From a virus, in the IMG/VR virus record IMGVR_UViG_3300040801_002079, positions 221,837 through 285,836 of that record: a stretch of DNA of 64,000 nt. One strand, 5' to 3'. Positions 7,159 to 12,553 of this stretch are shown here, one piece after another; positions within the stretch are counted from its first letter, which is position 1; each line of letters starts with the position of its first letter. The position numbers and the translations under genes are program-made. The notes under the pieces were generated by a model, which was not told the DNA's origin, did not search any database, and saw only the letters and a list, made by a program, of their open reading frames with translations.

Positions 7159-7632
7159 TCATTTAATTTCACGAAACATTACATAATCTAAATGGCAAAA
7201 ATAAAAGTCTCCATATCGTCTTGATTTTCTATCATATATGTTTCGAACCTTCCATTGTTTTCTTGTATTTTCAGGAATAATCATACAGTGTGTCAATGTT
7301 TTATTCGCTATAACATAAGAATATAATGGCAATTCATGATCGCCATCGGCCTTATATTTTTCATCAACGATAATATCAGGGTAAGCAAATTCTTCCTTTG
7401 ATTTAAAGTTCATATCGGGGCGATGCTTTACCTCAATTCGTCCTTCATTTCCTTCATGTATAATCTTTAAATCACCTTCGTCCGTATGACTCCATCGACT
7501 TCGGTAATCCGGAGTTAAAGATTGATCCAATTTTACAACATTTAACCCCATACTCACTAACCATTGACATACAACATCTGCTGCTACCATGCCTTTACAG
7601 TAATCTACTCTAAAATCGTCATCTGGTTTCAT
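7159..7632 (-). CDS. PD-(D/E)XK nuclease-like protein
   Basis: The gene encodes 157 residues from MKPDDDFRVD. This start is chosen over 7653 because GGAAAGG lies about 10 nt upstream. Residues ~60-80 read DEGDLKI followed by GRIEVKHRPD, matching the D-x(n)-(D/E)-x-K core of PD-(D/E)XK nucleases. A preceding helix (AADVVCQWLVSMGLNVVKL) resembles the usual alpha1 with its conserved acidic residue. It may be a Holliday-junction- or restriction-like nuclease, or a phage DNA-degradation enzyme. The call rests on a short motif. Confidence 0.55.
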   Translation of the reverse strand: MKPDDDFRVDYCKGMVAADVVCQWLVSMGLNVVKLDQSLTPDYRSRWSHTDEGDLKIIHEGNEGRIEVKHRPDMNFKSKEEFAYPDIIVDEKYKADGDHELPLYSYVIANKTLTHCMIIPENTRKQWKVRNIYDRKSRRYGDFYFCHLDYVMFREIK

Positions 7633-7657
7633 ATAACTTGCCTTTCCAACCACTGTT

Positions 7658-7906
7658 CTATATTATATAACTTCCCCAGTTATCTAATTCTCCATTCCAT
7701 TCATACCGAAGTGTGAATATTTCACCAACGGGGCCAGTCATTGGCTGAACACCTACCAACTGTTCAACAATCATCATAGGATAAAAATTACGCACATATG
7801 AAACCATCCATGATGATTCATCAATTATTCCAACCCTCTCTAAAAAACTTATGCTTGGAGTAAGGGCTGCAATAACAAAGCCTTTTAATAATGATCGTCT
7901 TTTCAT
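7658..7906 (-). CDS. Capsid-like fragment with twin-arginine-like leader (82 aa)
   Basis: Residues 1-~20 (MKRRSLLKGFVIAALTPSIS) look like a Tat-type signal: paired Arg, L-L-K-G, then a hydrophobic stretch. Residues ~34-70 closely resemble the N-terminal core of T4-type major capsid proteins. V-x-x-x-x-P-x-x-I-x-x-x-x-x-GVQPM-x-x-P-x-G-x-x-F-x-LR can be aligned with T4 gp23, where the text reads CGVQPMNSPTGQVFALR. The protein then ends, where a capsid protein would run ~400 residues more. It could be a recombination remnant or a small decoy/regulatory protein derived from the capsid gene. The full capsid gene is not in this window. Confidence 0.65.
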   Translation of the reverse strand: MKRRSLLKGFVIAALTPSISFLERVGIIDESSWMVSYVRNFYPMMIVEQLVGVQPMTGPVGEIFTLRYEWNGELDNWGSYII

Positions 7907-7923
7907 AATTTTATCCTTTAATT

Positions 7924-8000
7924 TGGCGGGGAAGGAGGGACTCGAACCCCCGACCCGCAGATTAACAATCTGCCGCTCTGACCAACTGAGCTACTTCCCC
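7924..8000 (-). tRNA. tRNA-Asn(GUU)
   Basis: Complete cloverleaf, loop TTGTTAA (anticodon GTT), encoded CCA, discriminator G. Confidence 0.95.
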
Positions 8001-8206
8001 TTTACTTTTCTAACAATCCAGTCAATACTTTCCGATCCGGCTAACATCAGGGCTACCCATAAAATCAAATAAAGCATGGAATATGCCCCGAATGTATCAC
8101 CATACGTATCGGCTAAATATTTAAATAATTCATAGCCACCCCATAGATTAAGAATGACCCATATTAATTTGAGTATTGATATTCTCATAGCAATAAATAA
8201 TAACAT
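7991..8206 (-). CDS. Small membrane protein (up to 71 aa)
   Basis: Two hydrophobic segments (around residues 8-28 and 43-58) with a short acidic loop between them and a basic end (RKVKGK), so probably a two-span inner-membrane protein. The start could be at 8206 or at the internal MRISILKL (8188), and neither has a clear ribosome-binding site. The gene overlaps the start of the plus-strand kinase-like gene at 8205 and its stop lies within the tRNA-Asn acceptor. Function is unknown; holin-like architecture is possible but unproven. Confidence 0.5.
   Translation of the reverse strand: MLLFIAMRISILKLIWVILNLWGGYELFKYLADTYGDTFGAYSMLYLILWVALMLAGSESIDWIVRKVKGK
8192..8199 (+). promoter_or_regulatory. 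Late promoter box AATAAATA, 5 nt before ATG
   Basis: Same geometry as the boxes at 15691 and 17364: box, 5 nt, ATG of a capsid-targeted gene. Confidence 0.6.
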
Positions 8207-8915
8207 GAAACTTAAAGACTTACAAGAAGCCTTCGATACTCAAATTTCTAACATCGATTATGATGGACACTTTCCATTTGGTTATATCCAAACCAAAGAT
8301 GACGATGCTCTTGGTCATGGGGAATTCTCCAGAGTGACGCAAGATAAAGATGATCCCCATATGGTTGATAAGCAACAGCTTAACAGGACCGACAGGTCTG
8401 GAAGCATCTTTGTTGATATGTTTGACCAGTATGCTGAAATCATTGCCGAAGAACGTCTATGGGAAATGATTCACTTTCCACGAGTTTATGCTATTAAAAA
8501 ATATACAGACGAAGCTGGTGAGGTTCGCAATAAATGGAAAATGGAAAAACTCATAGAACTGGATTCTCTTGACCAAGAAGAAATCAAACGTATGACTCAT
8601 CGTTATTTTATCCCCGAAGTTGCCGAAGAAGTTGCGGAACTAGATGCGGAAAAAGAAGATCAATATCATTATTCAAACTTTGCTGATGCAATCTCAGTCG
8701 CAATACATGAAGGTGAGTGGGATCACTTCAGAGATAAGACCCTAGAGAAAGCCGCTGAAAAATTAGAAGACATCTATACCGATCTTCGGCAAAATTATGG
8801 GTATGATGCAGTTGCTTTGGATTTACATTCTGGGAACATAATGGTTAGAAGAACCCAGAATGGCCTTCAAGTTGTTTTCTCTGACCCGTTCGCGGGAAGA
8901 AAACAATATATGTAA
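8205..8915 (+). CDS. Kinase-fold-like protein with capsid-targeting N-terminus
   Basis: The gene encodes 236 residues from MKLKDLQEAF. The first eight residues end in L-Q-E, matching the T4 gp21 cleavage rule (L/I-x-E), so it is probably packaged in the head and trimmed. A Gly-rich GHGEFSRV segment (~39) is followed much later by D206-L-H-S-G-N211-I-M, a classic kinase catalytic loop (D-x-H-x-x-N), and by SDPF at ~226-229 where DFG would stand. The middle is helical and acidic. I infer an injected kinase-like effector; the ATP-binding lysine is not obvious. It is one of three plus-strand genes in a minus-strand block, each behind its own late promoter. Confidence 0.65.
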   Translation: MKLKDLQEAFDTQISNIDYDGHFPFGYIQTKDDDALGHGEFSRVTQDKDDPHMVDKQQLNRTDRSGSIFVDMFDQYAEIIAEERLWEMIHFPRVYAIKKYTDEAGEVRNKWKMEKLIELDSLDQEEIKRMTHRYFIPEVAEEVAELDAEKEDQYHYSNFADAISVAIHEGEWDHFRDKTLEKAAEKLEDIYTDLRQNYGYDAVALDLHSGNIMVRRTQNGLQVVFSDPFAGRKQYM

Positions 8916-8916
8916 T

Positions 8917-9005
8917 TGGTACCGTAGGCGGGATTCGAACCCGCAGCCCGAAAAGACGGGCACAGGCTCTCAACCTGCTGTGTATACCGATTCCACCACT
9001 ACGGC
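8917..9005 (-). tRNA. tRNA-Leu(GAG)
   Basis: Class II tRNA with loop TTGAGAG (anticodon GAG), long variable arm (GCCCG/CGGGC), A73 and encoded CCA. Confidence 0.92.
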
Positions 9006-9166
9006 AAAGAATCATACAATGTGATCACGGGCGTGTTATTTAACCGCTAACGGACCCACTCAACCTATTCCATTGTATACGTGCCACCATTGAGCTTGTG
9101 GCGTTAAAGTTCTTCCGCATTCTGACCATCCCGGAATCGCGTGATACTTCATTGTCAGCATCCGTA
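9006..9166. other. Spacer, no confident gene
   Basis: A minus-strand 30-codon frame (9060-9152, starting MKYHAIPGWSECG) is open but has only a weak ribosome-binding site. Otherwise I see no tRNA, strong hairpin or promoter. Confidence 0.3.
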
Positions 9167-9322
9167 TCACTCTGATAACGACTTTCCCTTTAACAACTTA
9201 GATAACAATCTGCGCAAAAGAGTTTGTTTCTCAACTTCACGCTTTCTTAGTGCATAATAGTGTAACATAGCTTTCTTGCCTTGTCTACTACGTAATATCA
9301 TGTCTAACTGCTTCTTGTTCAT
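9167..9322 (-). CDS. Small basic protein (51 aa)
   Basis: The frame is open from 9370, but the start MNKKQLDMILRSRQGKK at 9322 has a GGGAG ribosome-binding site ~9 nt upstream. The upstream part of the longer frame lies inside the armless tRNA. The product is very basic and helical, rich in Arg, Lys and Leu, so nucleic-acid binding is possible. No family is recognised. Confidence 0.5.
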   Translation of the reverse strand: MNKKQLDMILRSRQGKKAMLHYYALRKREVEKQTLLRRLLSKLLKGKSLSE

Positions 9323-9340
9323 GCCTGTGTCTCCCGTGTT

Positions 9341-9402
9341 TGGTGGAACTGACCGGACTCGAACCGGCAACTTCGCGCACTCTACCGTTGAGCTACAGTC
9401 CC
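9341..9402 (-). pseudogene. tRNA gene lacking the anticodon arm (62 nt)
   Basis: Acceptor GGGACTG/CAGTTCC, D arm GCTC/GAGT, T arm GCCGG/CCGGT with TTCGAGT loop, and encoded ACCA are all intact. Between D arm and T arm only ten bases remain (GCGCGAAGTT) where about 23 are needed, so there is no anticodon stem-loop. Either a clean internal deletion or a tRNA-like RNA with a non-decoding role. Confidence 0.7.
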
Positions 9403-9704
9403 TATCGTGGTGGTCGTGTTTTTACCACTTCCGAAAATTCATCTTTGTCCAAGTACCAAAATGGACTAGATGGTTTAAATCCATGCTGTTCCAATATTGC
9501 AAGATCAGCTTTAGTTAAGTAATACATCTTTAGATAATCTTCGGGATGTAAGACTGTATGTGATATCAGCCTGAGTGCGTTGGTCATATTACTATCATCC
9601 CATCCACTAGACCCCAACATTCTCACAACCATGTAGATTATCAGGCTGATGCTGCCTGCTAAAAAAAGTATAACACCTAAACATATCAACATTGCAATTG
9701 TCAT
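9402..9704 (-). CDS. Small membrane-anchored protein (100 aa)
   Basis: Residues ~3-28 form one strong transmembrane helix (MTIAMLICLGVILFLAGS start). The remaining ~70 residues are soluble. A good GGGAG site precedes the ATG. The stop abuts the armless tRNA. The topology predicts an N-terminal anchor with a soluble domain on one side of the membrane. No family is recognised. Confidence 0.7.
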   Translation of the reverse strand: MTIAMLICLGVILFLAGSISLIIYMVVRMLGSSGWDDSNMTNALRLISHTVLHPEDYLKMYYLTKADLAILEQHGFKPSSPFWYLDKDEFSEVVKTRPPR

Positions 9705-9734
9705 AATTATTCTCCCTTGTTATACTTATTTATT

Positions 9735-9827
9735 TGGTAGTAGGGGAGGGATTCGAACCCATCACCAACCTCTAATCTGGAGTTCGAGATTATAAATCTC
9801 GTCGTGCTACCGTTACACCACCCTACC
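9735..9827 (-). tRNA. tRNA with anticodon UAU (Ile) and long variable arm
   Basis: 93 nt. Acceptor GGTAGGG/CCCTACT, encoded ACCA, anticodon stem CGAGA/TCTCG with loop TTTATAA (anticodon TAT). The variable arm is ~20 nt (ATTAGAGG can pair with CCTC-rich bases) and the T stem is weak. TAT normally reads AUA (Ile), but the body is class II-like. Confidence 0.7.
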
Positions 9828-9927
9828 ATTAATACTTCAGGGGAACTCGCTCTCTCCAAGCACCTTACGGTGGCGAGTCTCATCTGCGGCCTATCCCGTC
9901 CATTTTTTACACTGAAGCGATTTTTTT
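9828..9927 (-). ncRNA. Structured spacer RNA candidate
   Basis: On the minus strand CTTCAG closes with CTGAAG. Inside, ACTCGC pairs GCGAGT, and a CACC-GTAA-GGTG hairpin caps the structure. It lies between tRNA-Ala and the UAU tRNA and would be released by tRNA processing. No known family is recognised. Confidence 0.35.
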
Positions 9928-10004
9928 TGGTGGACCTAGACGGACTCGAACCGACATCAGCTACATTGCAAATGTAGAGCTTTCCCAAATTAAGCTACAG
10001 GCCC
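9928..10004 (-). tRNA. tRNA-Ala(UGC)
   Basis: Loop TTTGCAA (anticodon TGC), anticodon stem CTACA/TGTAG, encoded ACCA. The acceptor has two G-U pairs and the T stem one mismatch. Confidence 0.88.
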
Positions 10005-10264
10005 TTTAATACTTTATCTAACCACCAATGCGGATACTTTTCATCTTCATACAATTCATACTTAAAAAGTAATCCTTGTTCAATGTCTTCGCGCCACATC
10101 TTAACGGTGACATCCATATACTTCTTACCAATGTAAAAACCGTTATTATCTTTACATCTTCCCAGCCCATGTGATTCCTGTAAGTTTAACTCTCTCATGG
10201 AATCATCACTGTAATCACAAATGTGTTCCCAGTCTTTAGAAAAAAGTCTGTAGACCTCGCACAT
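9995..10264 (-). CDS. Hypothetical protein (89 aa)
   Basis: A small, acidic, Trp/Tyr-rich soluble protein starting MCEVYRLFSKDW. Its last codons overlap the 5' end of tRNA-Ala by ten bases. A ten-codon ORF with a strong AGGAGG site lies 17 nt upstream (10282-10314) and may couple its translation. Function unknown. Confidence 0.65.
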   Translation of the reverse strand: MCEVYRLFSKDWEHICDYSDDSMRELNLQESHGLGRCKDNNGFYIGKKYMDVTVKMWREDIEQGLLFKYELYEDEKYPHWWLDKVLKGL

Positions 10265-10281
10265 TCTTATAAATTTACCGG

Positions 10282-10314
10282 TTAATTTCGGTCCTCTGCG
10301 TTTAGCTGTGTCAT
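10282..10314 (-). CDS. Ten-codon leader ORF with strong ribosome-binding site
   Basis: AGGAGG (10320-10325) lies 5 nt before an ATG that opens MTQLNAEDRN, then a stop, 17 nt before the start of the 89-aa gene. The very good ribosome-binding site on so short a frame suggests a leader peptide or re-initiation device. Low confidence without ribosome data. Confidence 0.35.
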   Translation of the reverse strand: MTQLNAEDRN

Positions 10315-10351
10315 GGCATCCTCCTATGCATTGGTGACATATATTGATAAT

Positions 10352-10429
10352 TTGGAGCCGTCACTGTGGAATCAAACCCAGTTGGTCGGACTTACGAGGC
10401 CCGTGCATCAATCGGCAATGCTTTGACGG
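10352..10429 (-). tRNA. tRNA-Thr(CGU)
   Basis: Acceptor GCCGTCA/TGACGGC, D arm GCAT/ATGC, loop CTCGTAA (anticodon CGT). The T arm is irregular (CTG-GG/CC-A-CAG with a bulge, loop TTTGATT), so it may be decaying. It begins two bases after the T-run of the upstream terminator, so it depends on read-through. Confidence 0.75.
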
Positions 10430-10431
10430 CA

Positions 10432-10464
10432 TAAAAAAATGGCTGCTCCCGTAAGAACAGCCAT
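10432..10464 (-). terminator. Intrinsic terminator
   Basis: AATGGCTG / CAGCCATT stem (8 bp, 12-nt loop) followed by seven Ts on the minus strand. It ends the ncRNA candidate at 10465-10641. Confidence 0.8.
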
Positions 10465-10641
10465 TCGATAATAAAGAAAGGTAAACCTCCCACCACAACA
10501 TAGGGAGCCTTTTGTGGAAATTCTCAGCGCCTCCACCTGTGAGCAAAGCTCTTAGGGTTCGTCCTTGAGACTCAGGCCGTTCGCTAAAACGTTTTAACCT
10601 ATGTGCCCATAGGTTCCATCATCTTGCGACATTTACCTTTC
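10465..10641 (-). ncRNA. Structured ncRNA candidate with own promoter and terminator
   Basis: A sigma70-like promoter (10649-10677) predicts a start near 10641 and the terminator at 10432-10464 ends the RNA, giving ~210 nt in total. The 5' GAAAGGTAAA pairs perfectly with TTTACCTTTC near the 3' end (10 bp). Inside are a perfect AACCTATG-GGCA-CATAGGTT hairpin and a GAGC-TTT-GCTC hairpin. No open frame of note. It does not read as tmRNA, RNase P, SRP or an obvious 6S RNA. It sits between tRNA-Thr and tRNA-Leu(CAA). Confidence 0.65.
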
Positions 10642-10648
10642 AAACACA

Positions 10649-10677
10649 ATACTACACTACATAGTATTGAATGTCAA
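10649..10677 (-). promoter_or_regulatory. Sigma70-type promoter (TTGACA-17-TAGTAT)
   Basis: Perfect -35, optimal 17-bp spacing and a 4/6 -10 box. It points at the ncRNA candidate, with a G start at about 10641. Confidence 0.75.
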
Positions 10678-10678
10678 G

Positions 10679-10755
10679 TGGTACCCACGGTAGGATTCGA
10701 ACCTACAACATCTGCCTTTTGAAGGCAGCGCCTCTGCCAATTGCGCTACGTGGGC
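10679..10755 (-). tRNA. tRNA with Leu anticodon CAA on a class I body
   Basis: Acceptor GCCCACG/CGTGGGT, T arm GTAGG/CCTAC, encoded ACCA, anticodon loop TTCAAAA (anticodon CAA). The variable loop is short (ATGTT), although bacterial tRNA-Leu is class II. D stem and anticodon stem compete for one base. Charging identity is therefore doubtful. Confidence 0.75.
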
Positions 10756-10763
10756 ATAATGAT

Positions 10764-10839
10764 TGGCAGGCGAGGAGGGCCTCGAACCCCCAACCTGCGG
10801 TTTTGGAGACCGCTGCTCTTCCAATTAAGCTACTCGCCT
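10764..10839 (-). tRNA. tRNA-Trp(CCA)
   Basis: Complete cloverleaf, loop CTCCAAA (anticodon CCA), discriminator G, encoded CCA. Confidence 0.94.
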
Positions 10840-11447
10840 ATTTTCTTACAATTCTCAAAATGCCACCTAGTCATTCCATTTTGTACACCACGCAATCCAC
10901 AATGGGGGCAAGTTACATATATCTTTTCTTTCAACTTTAATGATTCGCTAATTTTATTTATATGTTCTAGTGTTTTTGGTTTCGAAGCAGCTTTTGATGC
11001 ATGGGACTTTTGTGCTAAAGGGTCGCGCCTAGACCAGTGATTCTTCGACATTAGGTGGCGAGTTTTATCTGATACTGGTGGTCGCTTTAACGCTGCTTGC
11101 CGAATCTTATTCTTTGTTTCAAAATTATGGGATTTACCACTAAATGCACCAATAATTCCGGGATTACCTCCACTTCCGCCAACTTTTAAATTATAACATA
11201 ACGGGCTATTAACTACCGATTCATTAACCAAGCTTCGCTCAATATAAAACATCTCTTCCTTAGTATCAACCACGGCTAAAATTTCTTTCTCAAAATTCTC
11301 AATTCCATATTTTTTAATGGCTCGTTTCAAAACCTTGCCCGAACCCATATACCCATCATTTAAATCAACGGTCTTATGGCAACCTATATAAAACCTACCG
11401 TTGATTTTATTTGTTATCTTATAAACAATGTATTTAATGTCTATCAT
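10830..11447 (-). CDS. GIY-YIG homing-type endonuclease
   Basis: The gene encodes 205 residues from [20 protein letters not shown]. The GIY-YIG core is visible as YIVYKI...GRFYIGCHK (residues ~6-25), followed by a family-like R-x-x-x-K-Y-G-x-x-x-F segment and a Glu-bearing helix. The middle has NUMOD-like basic segments ([14 protein letters not shown]). The C-terminus is a zinc-finger-like C-x-x-C...H-x-x-x-C ([21 protein letters not shown]). Such free-standing nucleases (T4 Seg type) cut at intergenic sites and spread by homing, and tRNA clusters are common targets. A TATAAATA box lies 5 nt before this ATG, which also argues against the longer frame to 11573. The 3' end overlaps tRNA-Trp by ten bases. 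Confidence 0.88.
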   Translation of the reverse strand: MIDIKYIVYKITNKINGRFYIGCHKTVDLNDGYMGSGKVLKRAIKKYGIENFEKEILAVVDTKEEMFYIERSLVNESVVNSPLCYNLKVGGSGGNPGIIGAFSGKSHNFETKNKIRQAALKRPPVSDKTRHLMSKNHWSRRDPLAQKSHASKAASKPKTLEHINKISESLKLKEKIYVTCPHCGLRGVQNGMTRWHFENCKKIGE

Positions 11448-11452
11448 GTATG

Positions 11453-11460
11453 TATTTATA
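11453..11460 (-). promoter_or_regulatory. Late promoter TATAAATA, 5 nt before ATG
   Basis: Exact match to the T4 late consensus. The predicted start falls on the ATG of the GIY-YIG gene, so the transcript would be leaderless. Confidence 0.7.
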
Positions 11461-11468
11461 CTAATATT

Positions 11469-11520
11469 TGGTGGGGAAGCCAGAACGAGCCGTTGGCCCG
11501 CGTGTGTACACACCCTCCCC
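11469..11520 (-). other. CCA-ended tRNA-like mini-element (52 nt)
   Basis: GGGGAGG pairs CTTCCCC over 7 bp and is followed by ACCA, as in a tRNA acceptor. The interior is only ~34 nt, with a GTGTGTACACAC palindrome and no D, anticodon or T arm. Looks like a tRNA remnant or an acceptor-mimic. Confidence 0.45.
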
Positions 11521-11526
11521 ATTGTT

Positions 11527-11616
11527 TGGTACTCTGGGTCGGACTCGAACCGACACGGGCACACACGGCCCACTGGATTTTAAATCCAGCGCGACTACCA
11601 ATTTCGCCACCAGAGC
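11527..11616 (-). tRNA. tRNA-Leu(UAA)
   Basis: Class II, 90 nt, loop TTTAAAA (anticodon TAA), long variable arm (GGGC/GCCC), encoded ACCA. D, variable and T arms are the same as those of tRNA-Leu(UAG) at 11939, so the two arose by duplication. Confidence 0.94.
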
Positions 11617-11625
11617 ATTCTTGTT

Positions 11626-11679
11626 TGGTGGAGAGTGAGTTGAGTCCATGAAACCCAACGCTGATCAGACTTCCTCTCC
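11626..11679 (-). pseudogene. tRNA remnant without anticodon arm (54 nt)
   Basis: GGAGAG/CTCTCC acceptor-like stem with ACCA end and a degenerate T-arm-like hairpin (GTTG...CAAC). There is no room for an anticodon arm. Probably a decayed tRNA, comparable to the armless gene at 9341. Confidence 0.45.
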
Positions 11680-11685
11680 ATTGTT

Positions 11686-11760
11686 TGGTGTTACCGACGA
11701 GATTCGAACTCGCACCGTCCAGAGTGAAAGTCTGGTGACCTACCATTAGTCTACGGTAAC
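11686..11760 (-). tRNA. tRNA-Glu(UUC)
   Basis: Complete cloverleaf, loop CTTTCAC (anticodon TTC), acceptor GTTACCG/CGGTAAC, encoded ACCA. Confidence 0.94.
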
Positions 11761-11938
11761 ATGTTAATTTTAGGGTTAACCGGCATTCAGTGCAGTCTTA
11801 GACAAACCACCTGAGGTCGGGATGGTAAAAACCCTCTCAAAAATTTAACCCATCTTTATTACGTTTCACCCCTCGCGCACACAATAGAAGCTACCTATTG
11901 CGGTCTACTGCGCTACTCGGTCAGTCGTAATTCTAATT

Positions 11939-12028
11939 TGGTACGATGGGTCGGACTCGAACCGACACGGGCACACACGGCCCACTGGCTTCTAAAGCCA
12001 GCGCGACTACCAATTTCGCCACCATCGC
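11939..12028 (-). tRNA. tRNA-Leu(UAG)
   Basis: Class II, loop TTTAGAA (anticodon TAG), same arms as tRNA-Leu(UAA) at 11527 except acceptor and anticodon stems. Encoded ACCA. Confidence 0.94.
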
Positions 12029-12070
12029 ATAATTATCAAAGCGTTTTTGCCACTTAAACTACTGTCCCGG

Positions 12071-12112
12071 TGCCGGGATCAGGTGGGTTTCGAACCCACA
12101 TCTCCTTGATCA
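12071..12112 (-). pseudogene. T-arm minihelix, tRNA remnant
   Basis: A perfect T arm (GTGGG-TTCGAAA-CCCAC) is flanked by GATCA and TGATC, which can pair. No D or anticodon arm and no CCA. A CCCGG-TG-CCGGG hairpin overlaps one side. Confidence 0.4.
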
Positions 12113-12121
12113 TATATTGTT

Positions 12122-12197
12122 TGGAAACCCCGGTGAGATTCGAACTCACACAAACCAGAATCAAAATCTGGTGCTCTACCAGTTAAGCTACGAGGCT
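12122..12197 (-). tRNA. tRNA-Gln(UUG)
   Basis: Complete cloverleaf, loop TTTTGAT (anticodon TTG), encoded CCA, and T at the discriminator position, which is unusual for Gln. Confidence 0.9.
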
Positions 12198-12313
12198 ATA
12201 AATTTGGTGTGGGATACTTAACGCCCAGCATCGCTCCCACGACAACCCCTGCAATAGAATATCTCCGCTTGCGGCACCATCTATTACATCTAAGGCGGGT
12301 TACTTAAGTAAGG

Positions 12314-12553
12314 TTATCTACATTGCCACTGGTACTGTCCATAGATCATAAACCACATACTTGATGTCCATGGTGCCAGTGTAAACGTATAATAATTATA
12401 TTGATCCCTATAATAGCAATTCATATAATAGGGTGTTTGATTTAGAATCCTAATCACAGGCTGTCCTGAGTTATTTCGGGTAACCTGCTCAACAACTGCT
12501 GCGGATGCTGTTGAAGAAAATAATAGCAGTAATGTTAAAAGTATAGCTCTCAT
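12314..12553 (-). CDS. Small secreted protein (79 aa)
   Basis: A clear Sec signal peptide (MRAILLTLLLLFSSTASA, cleavage after ASA) is followed by a ~60-residue Tyr/Gln/Trp-rich domain. The mature part has two Cys and could form a disulfide. No lipobox Cys is present, so it is not a typical outer-membrane spanin. The ATG overlaps the stop of the upstream membrane/coiled-coil gene by four bases. Possible periplasmic factor; function unknown. Confidence 0.72.
   Translation of the reverse strand: MRAILLTLLLLFSSTASAAVVEQVTRNNSGQPVIRILNQTPYYMNCYYRDQYNYYTFTLAPWTSSMWFMIYGQYQWQCR

Noticed and set aside
6893-7162. 89-codon minus-strand frame
   Set aside because: It runs through tRNA-Gly and tRNA-His; the translation is tRNA sequence read as protein.
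9707-9988. 93-codon minus-strand frame
   Set aside because: Covers the UAU tRNA and most of tRNA-Ala; not a gene.
10671-11040. Plus-strand frames opposite tRNA-Leu(CAA), tRNA-Trp and the GIY-YIG gene
   Set aside because: Antisense shadows of RNA genes and of a well-supported nuclease gene.
11456-11746. Overlapping frames in both directions around tRNA-Leu(UAA)
   Set aside because: All lie across tRNA and tRNA-like elements and have no ribosome-binding sites.
12314-12553. Outer-membrane spanin lipoprotein
   Set aside because: The signal peptide ends in A-S-A without a lipobox Cys, so the standard o-spanin call is not supported.
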